Assembly (NCBI GenBank): GCA_964035545.1
Contig: OZ037767.1
Coordinates: 26,521,628 to 26,585,627 of the forward strand
DNA from: Bugula neritina
Taxonomy: Eukaryota > Bryozoa > Gymnolaemata > Cheilostomatida > Bugulidae
DNA: 64,000 bases
Reading direction: 5' to 3'
The notes under the pieces were generated by a model. That model saw only the letters and a list, made by a program, of their open reading frames with translations, ran no database searches and was not told the DNA's origin. A program made the position numbers and the translations under genes. Positions 25,701 to 33,275 of this stretch are shown one piece after another (positions within the stretch are counted from its first letter, which is position 1; every line of letters begins with the position of its first letter).

Positions 25701-28700
25701 TCTCAAACGATATCTCTTTATGTGAGGAAAATTCCTTACTTATGAACTGATGAAACACACTGCAGTTTTTTAGTATCTCTTTTAATTTATCTGCCAATAG
25801 TTTGATTTCAATACGTTTAGCATGAGTTGGATTGTCTTCATGTATCTCAACATGTCCTTGTGTGGGTGGAATTTCCTGTTCTAATGTCTCGTAATTTTTG
25901 GCTGACGAATTTTGGTCAAACTGAAAAGTGTCACTAATTGCAGCATTTTCTGATTGAGTATTTTGTTTATACATGGTTGACAAAAAGAAATAGCAAAATG
26001 TGTGAGAATTTAGTGTTGAATATCTTGGCGTGAAAACACAACTCCTAATTAGTTTTTTGAAAATATCGAATTTCTGGTCAGTTGGCTTACTGTCACAAAG
26101 CGCACAATAAATTCAAAGATAGCACGCGTAACCACAGTAGGCAAGGAAAATCGTAGTGCGTTGACTGTTAAATTATTGCTTTGACCTAGTTATTGCCCGG
26201 AATGTAAACGCAGCACGCTGTGTTGTCACTATTACAACAGCGATGTTACAGTAATAAAGAGATAGAACAAATGAAAATAAAGATGCTCACTAATAGTAAT
26301 TGTGATATGTGAATGAAAAGTTATAATTAGCTTGAGAGCTATGTAAAATTTGGTAGCTATGTAGTACAAGAAGTAAATTGTGGTTCACTAGGACAATGTG
26401 TCAATTGGGTAAAAACTTATACAGTATAGATATAATTAAACTTATCGCTCTGGAGTCTTGTTGGCTGCTGGCTCTGGCTCTTGGCTCTGGCTTTGTAGCT
26501 CTGGCTCTTGGCTGACTGGCGCTGGCTCGGTACGACTGTATAGGCTGATAGTTTGGCTATCGTTCGACTGCTGGTCAGTTTTCCCGGAGACTGTATGCCT
26601 GATTTGGGTGAATTGTGGGTTGAGTTGTTTAACTTGGGTTTGGTGTGCTTGTGCTTATCGTAAGTGATGAATGAGAATTTACTCTGTGCATGAGGATAGA
26701 AGCATTTCACATTAGAGTATTACGTGCTGTTTTGGATTAAAGTTGTGGGAGCTTGATGTAAAGTGGAAAATCAAGGTTCAATCATTTGAGTGTAAGTAGG
26801 TTACAGTTTCGCTTGTCAGCAGCAAGTGGGAAGTTTTACTTGCTGTCTTAGGTTAAAGTTCCACTTCGTGAGAGCTAAGAGTCTAACACTTGTCAAAGGC
26901 AAGTGGGAAGAGTTTCACTGTAACTGCCCTCCTAGTTTGCTATGAAAGTTCCATACGGGTGTATGTTTTAGTGTAGATAGTTTATTGATTTACACTGTTC
27001 ACACCATTTACACCTTTTACACCTTTTACACCTTTTACACCTTTTACACCGTGAAACTACAATTTTCACAAAACAAAATGATTAAAATATGATAGAATAA
27101 GAGCAAATTAAACACAGAAAAGTACATAAAAGAATTTGATAAATTGCTTGTTTTATAATTATTAAAATATTCAAAGTAACAGTATAAATCAACAAAGTTA
27201 TAATATATAAAAGCATACCTCTTTCACCCTTTCTAGGAGAGAGTTAGTAGTATAAAGAAAGCAACATTTTATACCGTGTGTTTGTAAAAATAGCTATAAT
27301 ATTATGTGAGAGTAGATGAGAATGGAACCTTGACGCTTGAGGGTTCTTACGATAATGTCCTGGCTAAATGTATTTTAACTGTTTTTGTCGGCATGTGTAA
27401 AGCTAGTGCACTCAGTTTCTTAGTCATGGTTTTTTGAGTGCAGCCAGTGCAAAATAAAACTTGCAATGCACCGAGTGATACTAAAATGGTCTTGAAGATA
27501 AAAAAAAACAGTGACAAACAAGTGCTAAAGAGTACACTAAGGATGGGTGATTCATCGCTGTTGGAATATGTGACAACACAAACGCAGTGTGGCAATGTCG
27601 GTAAATGCTAAATTGCTAATTGATATATATTATGACAGTTATGAACAAATTGGCAGCAGAGTGTCAGTAAGCAAACTAAATAAAACCAAATTTATGAAAT
27701 TTTACTATTTATTATAAAGGACACTACACTACTCAAGTACAGCTTCTTTGCACTAATGAGAGTATCTTTAGTTGCTAGCACCAAAGTATATATTAGGAAA
27801 AAAAATTTGAATGTAATGCTTTAATTCAATTTGGTGCAGCACCAAGTGAATTGATTTTGAAACTATAGTTTTACAATACACCCCAATAAACATCAAAGTC
27901 AGACTAGATGGCATTCAAAATTGATTGAATTGTTTTTTTATGCAGTAACTACTAATATTTACAAAGCCACCATTGCATATTTAATAGATGGATGAGACTG
28001 ATAATTTGTAAATCAATTTCATGGTTTTGCAGATGTTCCAGAGCATTTAGCCAAGCTACCCAAGCTGCCTTGTGAAGGTGATACACTAAAAAGACGAGGT
28101 CATCAAAAATCGCTGTTTACATGTTTAGATGATGTTGACAATGATGTCGGAGAAACGCTGACAGCAAACTCAGAGTATGGGTCAGCTCCAAGTAGACCAA
28201 TACCAGAATCAGGACCAATAGATCTCTCGTCTGCGCCGATTTCCTCATACTGGAAACCAAAACAGGACACGGAAGACGTGCCTCTCTTGACTACTAGTAA
28301 CCATCAAAATACAAGACGAAGTGTAAGCGCTGGGAATTCATTTAATAACAATTATGGCCACTCACTTAGTGATCTGTTGGTAACAAGAGGTCGCAAATCC
28401 AAGAATCTTGATAACTCAAGTCCTACACGCAAGTCAGGTCACAGGACACAACCCAACAGTCAGCCAAATACAGAGGAGGAACATAGCAAACCAAAGTGCA
28501 TGAAACATAAACATCGCTCAAGTTGTAAGAAAGCACCACACAGTGGAAATAATTCATCAAACAGAGACAATGACTCTACAACTCCCAAAGTCACAAGAAA
28601 AAAAGATAAAACAACTCCTCGGCCCATTATATCTACAACTACTACAAAAAGTACTACAACTCGAAAGCATCATCATTCGAGAGAAAGTTCAAGTCATGAG

Positions 28701-28799
28701 CATGGGCATAGCCATTGGCGAGGTTCAAGTCACAGACCTTCTAGTACAAGGAGTCATCCAAGTTCAGGAAGTCATAACAACGGAGGAGGACACTATTAG
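13755..28799 (+). CDS. Uncharacterised secreted protein, 11 exons (643 aa)
   Basis: Exons: 13755-13821, 14274-14423, 14735-14865, 15523-15610, 15970-16149, 16656-16739, 17481-17584, 17796-17906, 18363-18504, 18697-18804 and 28033-28799. All phases agree and the sum is 1932 nt. Exon 1 encodes a hydrophobic signal peptide (MSGILFNYFVALLQVILFHL). The middle (about residues 25-390) alternates β-strand-like segments such as FEIVAWRLYKDFDANGDIII and YLAVYKTRFNKYELVFTKFL with few cysteines; a β-trefoil-like or other all-β fold is possible, but I do not recognise it. The last exon is low-complexity: Ser/Thr/Lys/Arg runs, then HEHGHSH and other His clusters that could bind metal or mineral. The boundary of exons 2 and 3 was chosen because it alone keeps frame. 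The last intron (18805-28032) is swollen by a retrotransposon; without it the intron would be about 476 bp. Confidence 0.83.
16173..16380 (-). mobile_element. tRNA-derived SINE, copy 1
   Basis: Read on the minus strand it starts with a tRNA-like head (CAGTGGGTAGAGTGCTGGCC as an A-box-like segment, GGTCAGTGGTTAAGATC near the B box), has a shared core (AGCATCCAGTCATAAT) and ends in the family tail GGGATAGCGACTATAAACT. Two further copies sit in PARP4 introns. It lies in the intron just after exon 15970-16149 of the secreted-protein gene. Confidence 0.7.
18982..19791 (-). repeat. BEL/Pao 3' LTR
   Basis: 810 bp, starting TGTAACTGCC and ending GGACACTACA on the plus strand. Reading it against the partner LTR I saw no difference. 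It contains a short array of TTTTACACC units (about 19068-19113). An 82-codon frame runs on the element's sense strand (19658-19410); it is present identically in the other LTR and its coding status is unknown. Confidence 0.96.
19867..25983 (-). CDS. BEL/Pao Gag-Pol polyprotein, intact (2038 aa)
   Basis: A single open frame without stops. Residues 1-560 are Gag-like with a coiled-coil-prone Ala/Lys/Glu segment near 200-270. Cys/His clusters near 604-655 (CLMCNMNNHGTGIC and CYSCAKPGHKMDKC) are nucleocapsid-type zinc knuckles. The aspartic protease has DSGS near 757. Reverse transcriptase has YVDD near 1196. RNase H lies around 1380 (FSDAS). The integrase has an H-H-C-C zinc region near 1680-1720 and a DD-E core with D in GVDCFG (about 1748), WCDQGTNF (about 1815) and GGVWERM (about 1845). 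The length and fused Gag-Pol architecture match BEL/Pao elements. All catalytic motifs look intact, which with the matching LTRs suggests a recently mobile copy. Short frames inside it on the other strand are shadows. Confidence 0.96.
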   Translation of the reverse strand: MSTMYKQNTQSENAAISDTFQFDQNSSAKNYETLEQEIPPTQGHVEIHEDNPTHAKRIEIKLLADKLKEILKNCSVFHQFISKEFSSHKEISFETLEGLKTQLIEEKANVIKAYEQLREACGDLEPDLKVRNQIDRVGADNENCLQQVLELMHVYTTRSKTALSNQPGASSAAFLSKPRNPSGSVISIQSRSHLTSASKSSRASSKIKAMQLEAKAKSAALKQKLESSKSTHALEMQAKQLAMAIEQSKIQAELDAIEAEEQVLSEAMEDEGSISLFHPLPQPNFTQSHAELDNPAKSSPIIPPIPAPRTQTKHPITNPQLYQAPADSTSYPTRSPVDVTPPWNISSVSDQQAFANTLAQAIHTIKLKPAEPTVFFGEPLEYLDWKVAFEGLIESGSYNPLQKIALLQQYLGGKAKRVVANLFQIGTEEAFKEAKRKLNDKFGKPHILTEAYRTQLEQWPLIKEHDGEALEELVNFLESCQTAMNKLPELNCLNDRRENEKILAKLPISVGNRWVKMATEIESTTDRFPSIFDFVRFLSREADVASNSLNKAIAKRVVSNRNHDNSYRRSQPTRKSEKQATVFLASENQATTANISHDTTKPMRRYPCLMCNMNNHGTGICFKLEKLPHSDIEKLFDNNNLCYSCAKPGHKMDKCRHPATCTKKDCKQKHLAVFHKYYNRGSENKTSQPNKISHNNQIRGSENKSSTQNSTSNKGNENNPTQATARNCAGNRPANLASWTIPVYVSSIENPDHEVLVYALLDSGSNHTFITHDTINALNATTHDTDMSISTLTDVQGSTSSRQVATGLLVRGYNSQKYIKLPTCVSQSQIPFNRNEIPNSMSVQDWPHLRHLASEFITAKEGNQLTLGLLIGGNLPQVFMSRQEITAGDNVPFARLSDLGWLLMGNTTQNNTQKNPRNLLTIVNLAVLQPTTRENISFKIQADSHNEDANLETKILKILSSDFDSDPSNENSKMSIDDINFLKLMKEQTYKDVEGHITMPLPLKSQPGPNKSKYMALNRFKNLQKNLTDPTFSEHYHKFMNDIITQGEAELVPDDQKNNESAWYIPHFGVYHPKKPGKIRIVFDGAAKVGGMCLNDYLLQGPDQMNSLIGILMRFRKDLVGVTCDIGRMFHQFRVFPEHRDLLRFLWYDEQGEIVPYRMKVHLFGATSSPACTTYGLRSLCDTSINPNTLAKSFIRNNFYVDDGLMSFSDTDSAISVVQDAISICQEGNLRLHKFSSNSSAVLESIPASERNVQDIQTLEPDDDSQPIERTLGLLWSLKSDAFTFSSSIKSNPNTRSGVLSTIASIFDPLGFLSPFILKGKNILQDMCRISASWEATLEGELLLRWESWKSSLSDLSNIHIKRCYKPHDFGDISKAEIHHFSDASTDGYGEVSYLRVVNAKHQVNVSLLMSKGRVAPIKPITIPRMELQAAVTSAQVSGIIRSELGMDVTETFWTDSQVVLGYLKNTSKKFHVYVTNRIQKVRDQSCPESWFYVPTDQNPADHASRGLTIDQLNKSNWFTGPDFLWNEPIVIPEQPTPQVRNDDKEVKSLVTLTHDTSTHPTLYHLLHRFSSWTTAVKVTGLFIQKARSKHMKSTSYDIKSASESYIIKSAQQEHLPEAQCLKDGKKISQSSPIFNLSPFLDSKGIMRVGGRLDHSAFIEFSNKHPIILPKAGHFTQLLLQHFHNQAKHQGRGMTLAQMRSAGYWVIGARQLVTSLIYHCVDCRRDRGKPIIPNMSSLPAERVTESPPFTYCGVDCFGPFQVKDRRTELKRYGLMVTCLASRAVHIELLDDMTTSSFINAIRNVIAIRGPIREIWCDQGTNFIGAIPELTEKGVLEFKLNPPAASHMGGVWERMIRSARSILQHVLRKHAGRLDTSNLRTLMYEVMAIINSRPLSTVTEEHHPLTPNLLLTMKSDIILSPPSEFTDSDIYSRKRWRAVQHLANNFWQRWRTEYLCYLQSRQKWVNQTGREMKTGNIVIIVDDNGNRNEWSMGKVVECIKSKDGRVRSAKILIGNRNQPVNSKKYLHRPVSKLVTLIEN
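26440..26918 (-). other. BEL/Pao 5' leader between LTR and Gag-Pol
   Basis: Untranslated leader of the element. It includes an irregular GGCTCTGGCTCTT-type tandem stretch (about 26465-26530, plus-strand reading) and a GCAAGTGGGAAG motif twice (about 26822 and 26900). A TGGAACTTTAACC segment (element sense, near 26868) begins with TGG but lies about 50 nt inside the LTR border, so it is only a weak primer-binding-site candidate. Confidence 0.4.
26919..27728 (-). repeat. BEL/Pao 5' LTR
   Basis: 810 bp, matching the left LTR base for base as far as I can read, including the TTTTACACC array and the 82-codon frame (27595-27347). As the 5' LTR it should contain the element's promoter; I did not identify a TATA box with confidence. 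Confidence 0.96.
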
Positions 28800-28855
28800 A
28801 CGAGTGCGCCTGCTGATTAGTTTAGCTGTAGATGGTGTCCACTTCTAGTTATAAA

Positions 28856-28861
28856 AATAAA
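28856..28861 (+). terminator. Poly(A) signal of the secreted-protein gene
   Basis: AATAAA 57 nt after the stop codon at 28799, on the coding strand. Spacing and sequence are canonical. Confidence 0.65.
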
Positions 28862-30220
28862 CATTTGATCAATATGTATATGGAAATAACAGACATTACT
28901 AAAGTGTCTATTTGTGTGTTCAGTGTAGATATATCTTCGCCAGTATTATTAACTGAAGAATAAGACACTATTTGTTCATTGGTGGTCTCCTAGCAACATG
29001 TTCACTATAGACAATTTATTATATTAATAATTTTTGCAAACACTGTCTTTGTAAATTGTTCAAACACCTTTTTTCATCAGTATTAGTTGTATTGGTATTA
29101 CTAAAATATATTATGTATAATACAAATAGCAAAGAGTGAGCAGCTTTTCATAGACATGACTTTACAAGATGATAAGGCATCGAAATTTATGTTTATTACA
29201 GTATTAGTGACCAGTTCCAAAATTTTGCCAAACTTCCATTTTTCTATGAAAATGGTACTTAAGCATATTGAAATAAAGTGACTAAAACCAATTTGGTTGG
29301 ACAGAATTACTTAAGTCAGAAATGTTGAAATATTTTTAGCCTACTCCGTAATTTCTACTGTATAGAAACTGTCAATTTAGAGAGCAGTGATCTACACAGT
29401 TCAATTGACATACTCACTTCAAATACATGGCGAACAGAGAGTAGTAGGCTTGGCTAAAATATCATAGTCATTATAAATTAGGTTATTTATTAATTTAAAT
29501 TGCTACTAAGGGGAGTTGTCTTTGCTGTCACCAAGGCATTTTAGGAAACGAGAGTCTTTCTGCAGCAAGTTAGGAGATCCAAAGTTTATTCCTCTATATC
29601 TAAAAAAATTAGAAGAAGACCTTAGAAACATGTTAAAATTTTGTAGTAGAAGGGCAGACAACTCATATACCTTATATATCATATTTGCATGCGTAATAAG
29701 TAGGAAGGCAGACAACTCATATAACTTACATATCATATCTGTGTAAAGTAGATGGACTGAGACGGTACACTGCAGGTAACTGTGTGACTGCAAGCCGAGT
29801 ACGATGACTCACTATTTCAGTTGTCTCCTTCTGAATGTCCATTGATGATCTTAGAGGTACAAATATCTATAGCGAGAGAACAACTACGATGTTATATGCT
29901 ATAGATATAATAGTCTGGACATGATTATTATACTTGGTAAATCTTCAACTATGCTGTTATATGATTTAAATATAATAGCTTAAATTTAGAGAATTTTTCT
30001 GGAATATTTGCATGTGTATCAGCTATAGAATAAATACTGACTGTTACTCAACATAGACAAAAATTAGTTTTATAAACAAGTTGTTGCACATGTAAAAACA
30101 GTCATAACTATCAAGTTGACTATAATGCATATAAACATACATGAATTAAACTTGGTTTTGTTGGAGCTGAAGGCAACAGTACTTATATTGAAAAAAGCTT
30201 GTATTTTTTGAAATTAATAC
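28862..30220. other. Intergenic region between tail-to-tail genes
   Basis: Mostly AT-rich with no supported complete gene. A minus-strand frame ending near 29508 has an acceptor-like TTCTAATTTTTTTAG before YRGINFGSPNLLQ…, but its phase does not match the last exon I can place in the neighbouring small gene. A second candidate terminal exon (acceptor near 29860, encoding IINGHSEGDN then stop) does match in phase. Neither is secure. Confidence 0.4.
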
Positions 30221-32377
30221 CTGTTCTTGAGGAATGAACTTTTGATAGCATGGAGAGCTATAGAGGACCAACATGCTTCTTGGACGAGCTCGAACATCTG
30301 TTGTTTCAATTTTTGGTAAATTCAAGCAGTTTATTCTTACGTTATCTTCTTTCTTCCATTGATCTTAATAGCACAATATTTTATAATGATATATTCAGTA
30401 AACAGTGTTGTATTCTATGATAGGTTCTCAACAAAGTCATAATTATACATGCACTAACAGCATCACATGAATGTAGATGTCGAACTAGCACATAATTTGG
30501 TTTGTAAACAATTTGAATAATTTCTATTTTTGCTGCTTTCCTTATTTTTTTTATCAGTTTAAGTGTCTAACACTTGAGTTAATTAATATAAATGATAAAA
30601 GCATAAAATAAAAGAAATATATAATATTCTAACTCTATGAAGATCTACTTAACAAGAAGCAACAATCAAAGGGCTTAGGTAAATGAGAAAAAATGAACAA
30701 GCAGTCTATTGTTTACCTAATTTTGAAACATTAGCAAAATATGCAATTTGTGGAAATTTTTAGTTTGTAACCAAAAGCAAATAAAAAGTTACATTTCTTT
30801 TACTATTAAATTTTAAGAATAAAGTGATGTATAAGTATATAAAACATTATAAATTCAAAACATCCTTTTGAAAAGTTCATTAAAAGCATATGAACTTGTA
30901 TTGCTATTACTCTTATAATGCTACGAATATGTACAGAAATTGTATGCACATGTGCCTACGTGCATGTATGTGTGTTCGTGTGCAAAAAAGTAATTTACAC
31001 TAATGCTCTACATTAATAATATTGGCAGTATATTGCATCTATATGATGTCTTTTTAGTAAAAAGCACTGTTACCTAAAAATTGATTGTAAACATGTGAAA
31101 GCAATTGAACATCATTGTAATGATTGGTACTATTATCAGTACTGAGTCCCAATAGAGGCTGGCTGCATCATCATAATTATTTACATGCTATAATTAGGAA
31201 ATAATTGCATTAATTCCAAATCTTCAAGGCAAATTATATACAGCTTACTTTGTTTCTTTTGTTGGGAGGCAAGAAAATTCTTCTTAGTCATCTCACTTGT
31301 CTGTTGCTCCCGATAAGCTTGCCTGTCCAATAAATGACTCAGTGTCTGGAATTGTCTCATCTGACCGAAATTCTCCCTTAGTATAGTATGAGTCATCTGT
31401 AACATATGAGTCACCAGCATAGTGTGAGTCATCCGTATATAAGTATTAGTCATCTGTAAAGTGGACTAAATAATGACCTAGAAACTAACTTGTTGGAATT
31501 GGTCATTTTTTCTAACGTGCAGTTTCTCCAATGAAATCCTTATAATATAAATTTGTGTAAGTGCCGTAGCAGAATATTTATAGAAACTAAGAACTAGAGC
31601 ATTAAAAAGTTTGTAACAATTTAAAAAAAAAGTTAAAACTAATCTCACCTATATAGGCTACAGATATACAGTTTATTAATAGTTTGAGATTGCAGTAGGA
31701 CACATAGATCACTTACCATATTGGTGAGTGCAAAATAATAGTGTCGATTATAATTATGTAATAAGTTATCGTGATAAAAAAACATGTATGATGACTTCAA
31801 TGATGCTAATGTTTATAGAAATATTTTCCGTGGCTTTAAATATGAAGAATTGTCAACAGTTATTGAAAGGTGCAACTTCCATCATAATTTTAGATTACCA
31901 ACTTGGTAAAATTTGAATCAAGGACAACTAACCTTATGCGAAGGTAGCAAGTATTTCTGTTTCAAAATAGGCTTACTTCCCTTTTTGTCAACGCTAGGTG
32001 GTAGAGGGTGAGTGCCACCCGTAATTTTGGCTTTTGCAACATTAGGTCTATTGGGTATTTTCTGAGTGGCAATCTATAAAAAAAAACATATAATGAAAAG
32101 CCAAAGATATAATATGTCACGTGATATAATGCAAAAAAGCATTGGCATATCTCATGACATGCTAGCCAGCTTGCTTCCCAATATACCATAGATTTTCTTT
32201 CAAAACACTCAATGCTAATTCTAGGCATTCAGCTATCTTACTTAAAATGCATTGGTTATATTTTTCTAACAAAACCTTTTACTTTGCACCATTCCATATT
32301 TAATTCTAGTCATTAAGCTACAGTAAAGCATACTATACAGTCTTTTGCTCAACACTCACCTTTGAATGGTGACCCAT
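30221..32377 (-). CDS. Small basic protein of unknown function, partial 3' end
   Basis: Exons on the minus strand: 32377-32360 (MGHHSK), 32073-31933, 31453-31249 (or from 31396) and 30297-30221. All are joined by good GT-AG sites in matching phase, giving about 147 residues before the uncertain last exon. The sequence is Lys/Gln/Arg-rich. Exon 2 carries a Pro-containing segment; exon 3 is helical with predicted coiled-coil character (LSHLLDRQAYREQQ). Its start is made of Met-Thr repeats (MTNTY, MTHTM, MTHTIL). I do not recognise the family; short basic helical proteins of this sort are common among ciliary or cytoskeletal factors, but that is only a guess. The gene runs in the same direction as the downstream-numbered amine oxidase gene, with about 900 bp between them. 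Confidence 0.5.
31396..31459 (-). repeat. Tandemly duplicated 3' splice site, 57 nt apart
   Basis: TTACAG|ATGACT occurs twice on the minus strand, with possible exon starts at 31453 and 31396. The 57-nt interval contains two more diverged GATGACTCA/GGTGACTCA copies. Since 57 is a multiple of three, use of either acceptor keeps the frame and adds or removes 19 residues. Confidence 0.7.
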
Positions 32378-33275
32378 CTTGGTAAGCAAAACTTTCTCCA
32401 AGTGTCAAAAAGCTTTTAGTGTGTAAAAGACAATCTCTTATGCTTCTGTAATGTTGTAGACTACAGCCATAGAGTTTAACCTATGCTGTGGGTTGAATAA
32501 TCTATCAAGCTGCCGGTAATGAACCACTTATATTTTGTGAAAGTCTCAGGTTTTGACCTAATTATAAGTAAAAACAATGATAGGTACTTTAATTAGCTTC
32601 TGTGCCATTGGTCAATTCAGTTGCATAGATGTAATATACTAAAGATCGTTAAACTTTAATATTGCAATAGAGATCTAATCAAGTATACAAATGCTTGTTA
32701 ATAACCAGTGTTCAATCTAATTAGCAAAGAAAGTTTGAAGTAATGCTTCAAAAACAAATGAAAAGATTAAAATATTACGAGTTAAGCAGTATATAATATT
32801 ATTGGTTTAAAACTTCCTACCCACACAAACTGTCTACTTATACAATTTATAAACTGAAAGTTTATCACAAATTGTTTGCAGCAAATTAGAATTTTGAGTT
32901 ACATCTATATAAGTTTTGAATAAAAAGCAAGACGGAGCCAATCTTATATATGCACCTATTTCAATGCCATAGCTTTCATTTCTCTTTCTGGTTACACATG
33001 AAACTAATAATTAAGAGTGGAACGAGTTTGTATTTTTAGCTGTAAGGTCTATTTTTTAAAGAACAGTACAGAGCGTAAAATAAAGTACGGTATGAAATTA
33101 ACTGGTGACCTGGAAAAAAATAGAAAAGGCGAAGCCTAACAGCAAAACCACATACAAGCATATGTCGTGTAACAACTGCATGTAAGTACAAAAATACAAA
33201 ATTAGCTTAAGACAATTAACCTCTAGTTAACTTGAGCATATAATAAAATGGCTGAATGTAAATATAAATTGTCAC
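32378..33275. other. Intergenic region, no gene seen
   Basis: Separates the 3' end of the amine oxidase gene (stop at 33276) from the start of the small gene (32377), both on the minus strand. AT-rich; it presumably holds the 3' UTR of the former and promoter of the latter. No canonical AATAAA was identified for the oxidase. Confidence 0.5.

Larger units (their letters stand above)
18982..27728 (-). mobile_element. Complete BEL/Pao LTR retrotransposon, antisense to host gene
   Basis: The element is 8747 bp: two 810-bp LTRs (18982-19791 and 26919-27728) bounded by TG…CA, flanked by the 5-bp target duplication CTACT (18977-18981 and 27729-27733). The internal region encodes one 2038-aa Gag-Pol on the minus strand, so the right-hand LTR is the 5' LTR. 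Family: BEL/Pao, from the domain order Gag, protease, reverse transcriptase, RNase H, integrase and the YVDD box; there is no env-like frame. A purine run (AGGTGGGAG) abuts the 3' LTR, as a polypurine tract should. I could not see a canonical TGG-starting primer-binding site right beside the 5' LTR. It sits in the last intron of the secreted-protein gene. Confidence 0.97.

Noticed and set aside
29506-29793. Terminal exon of the small gene encoding YRGINFGSPNLLQ…
   Set aside because: Its reading frame needs a phase-2 junction but the last placed exon (30297-30221) ends in phase 0; not included as coding.
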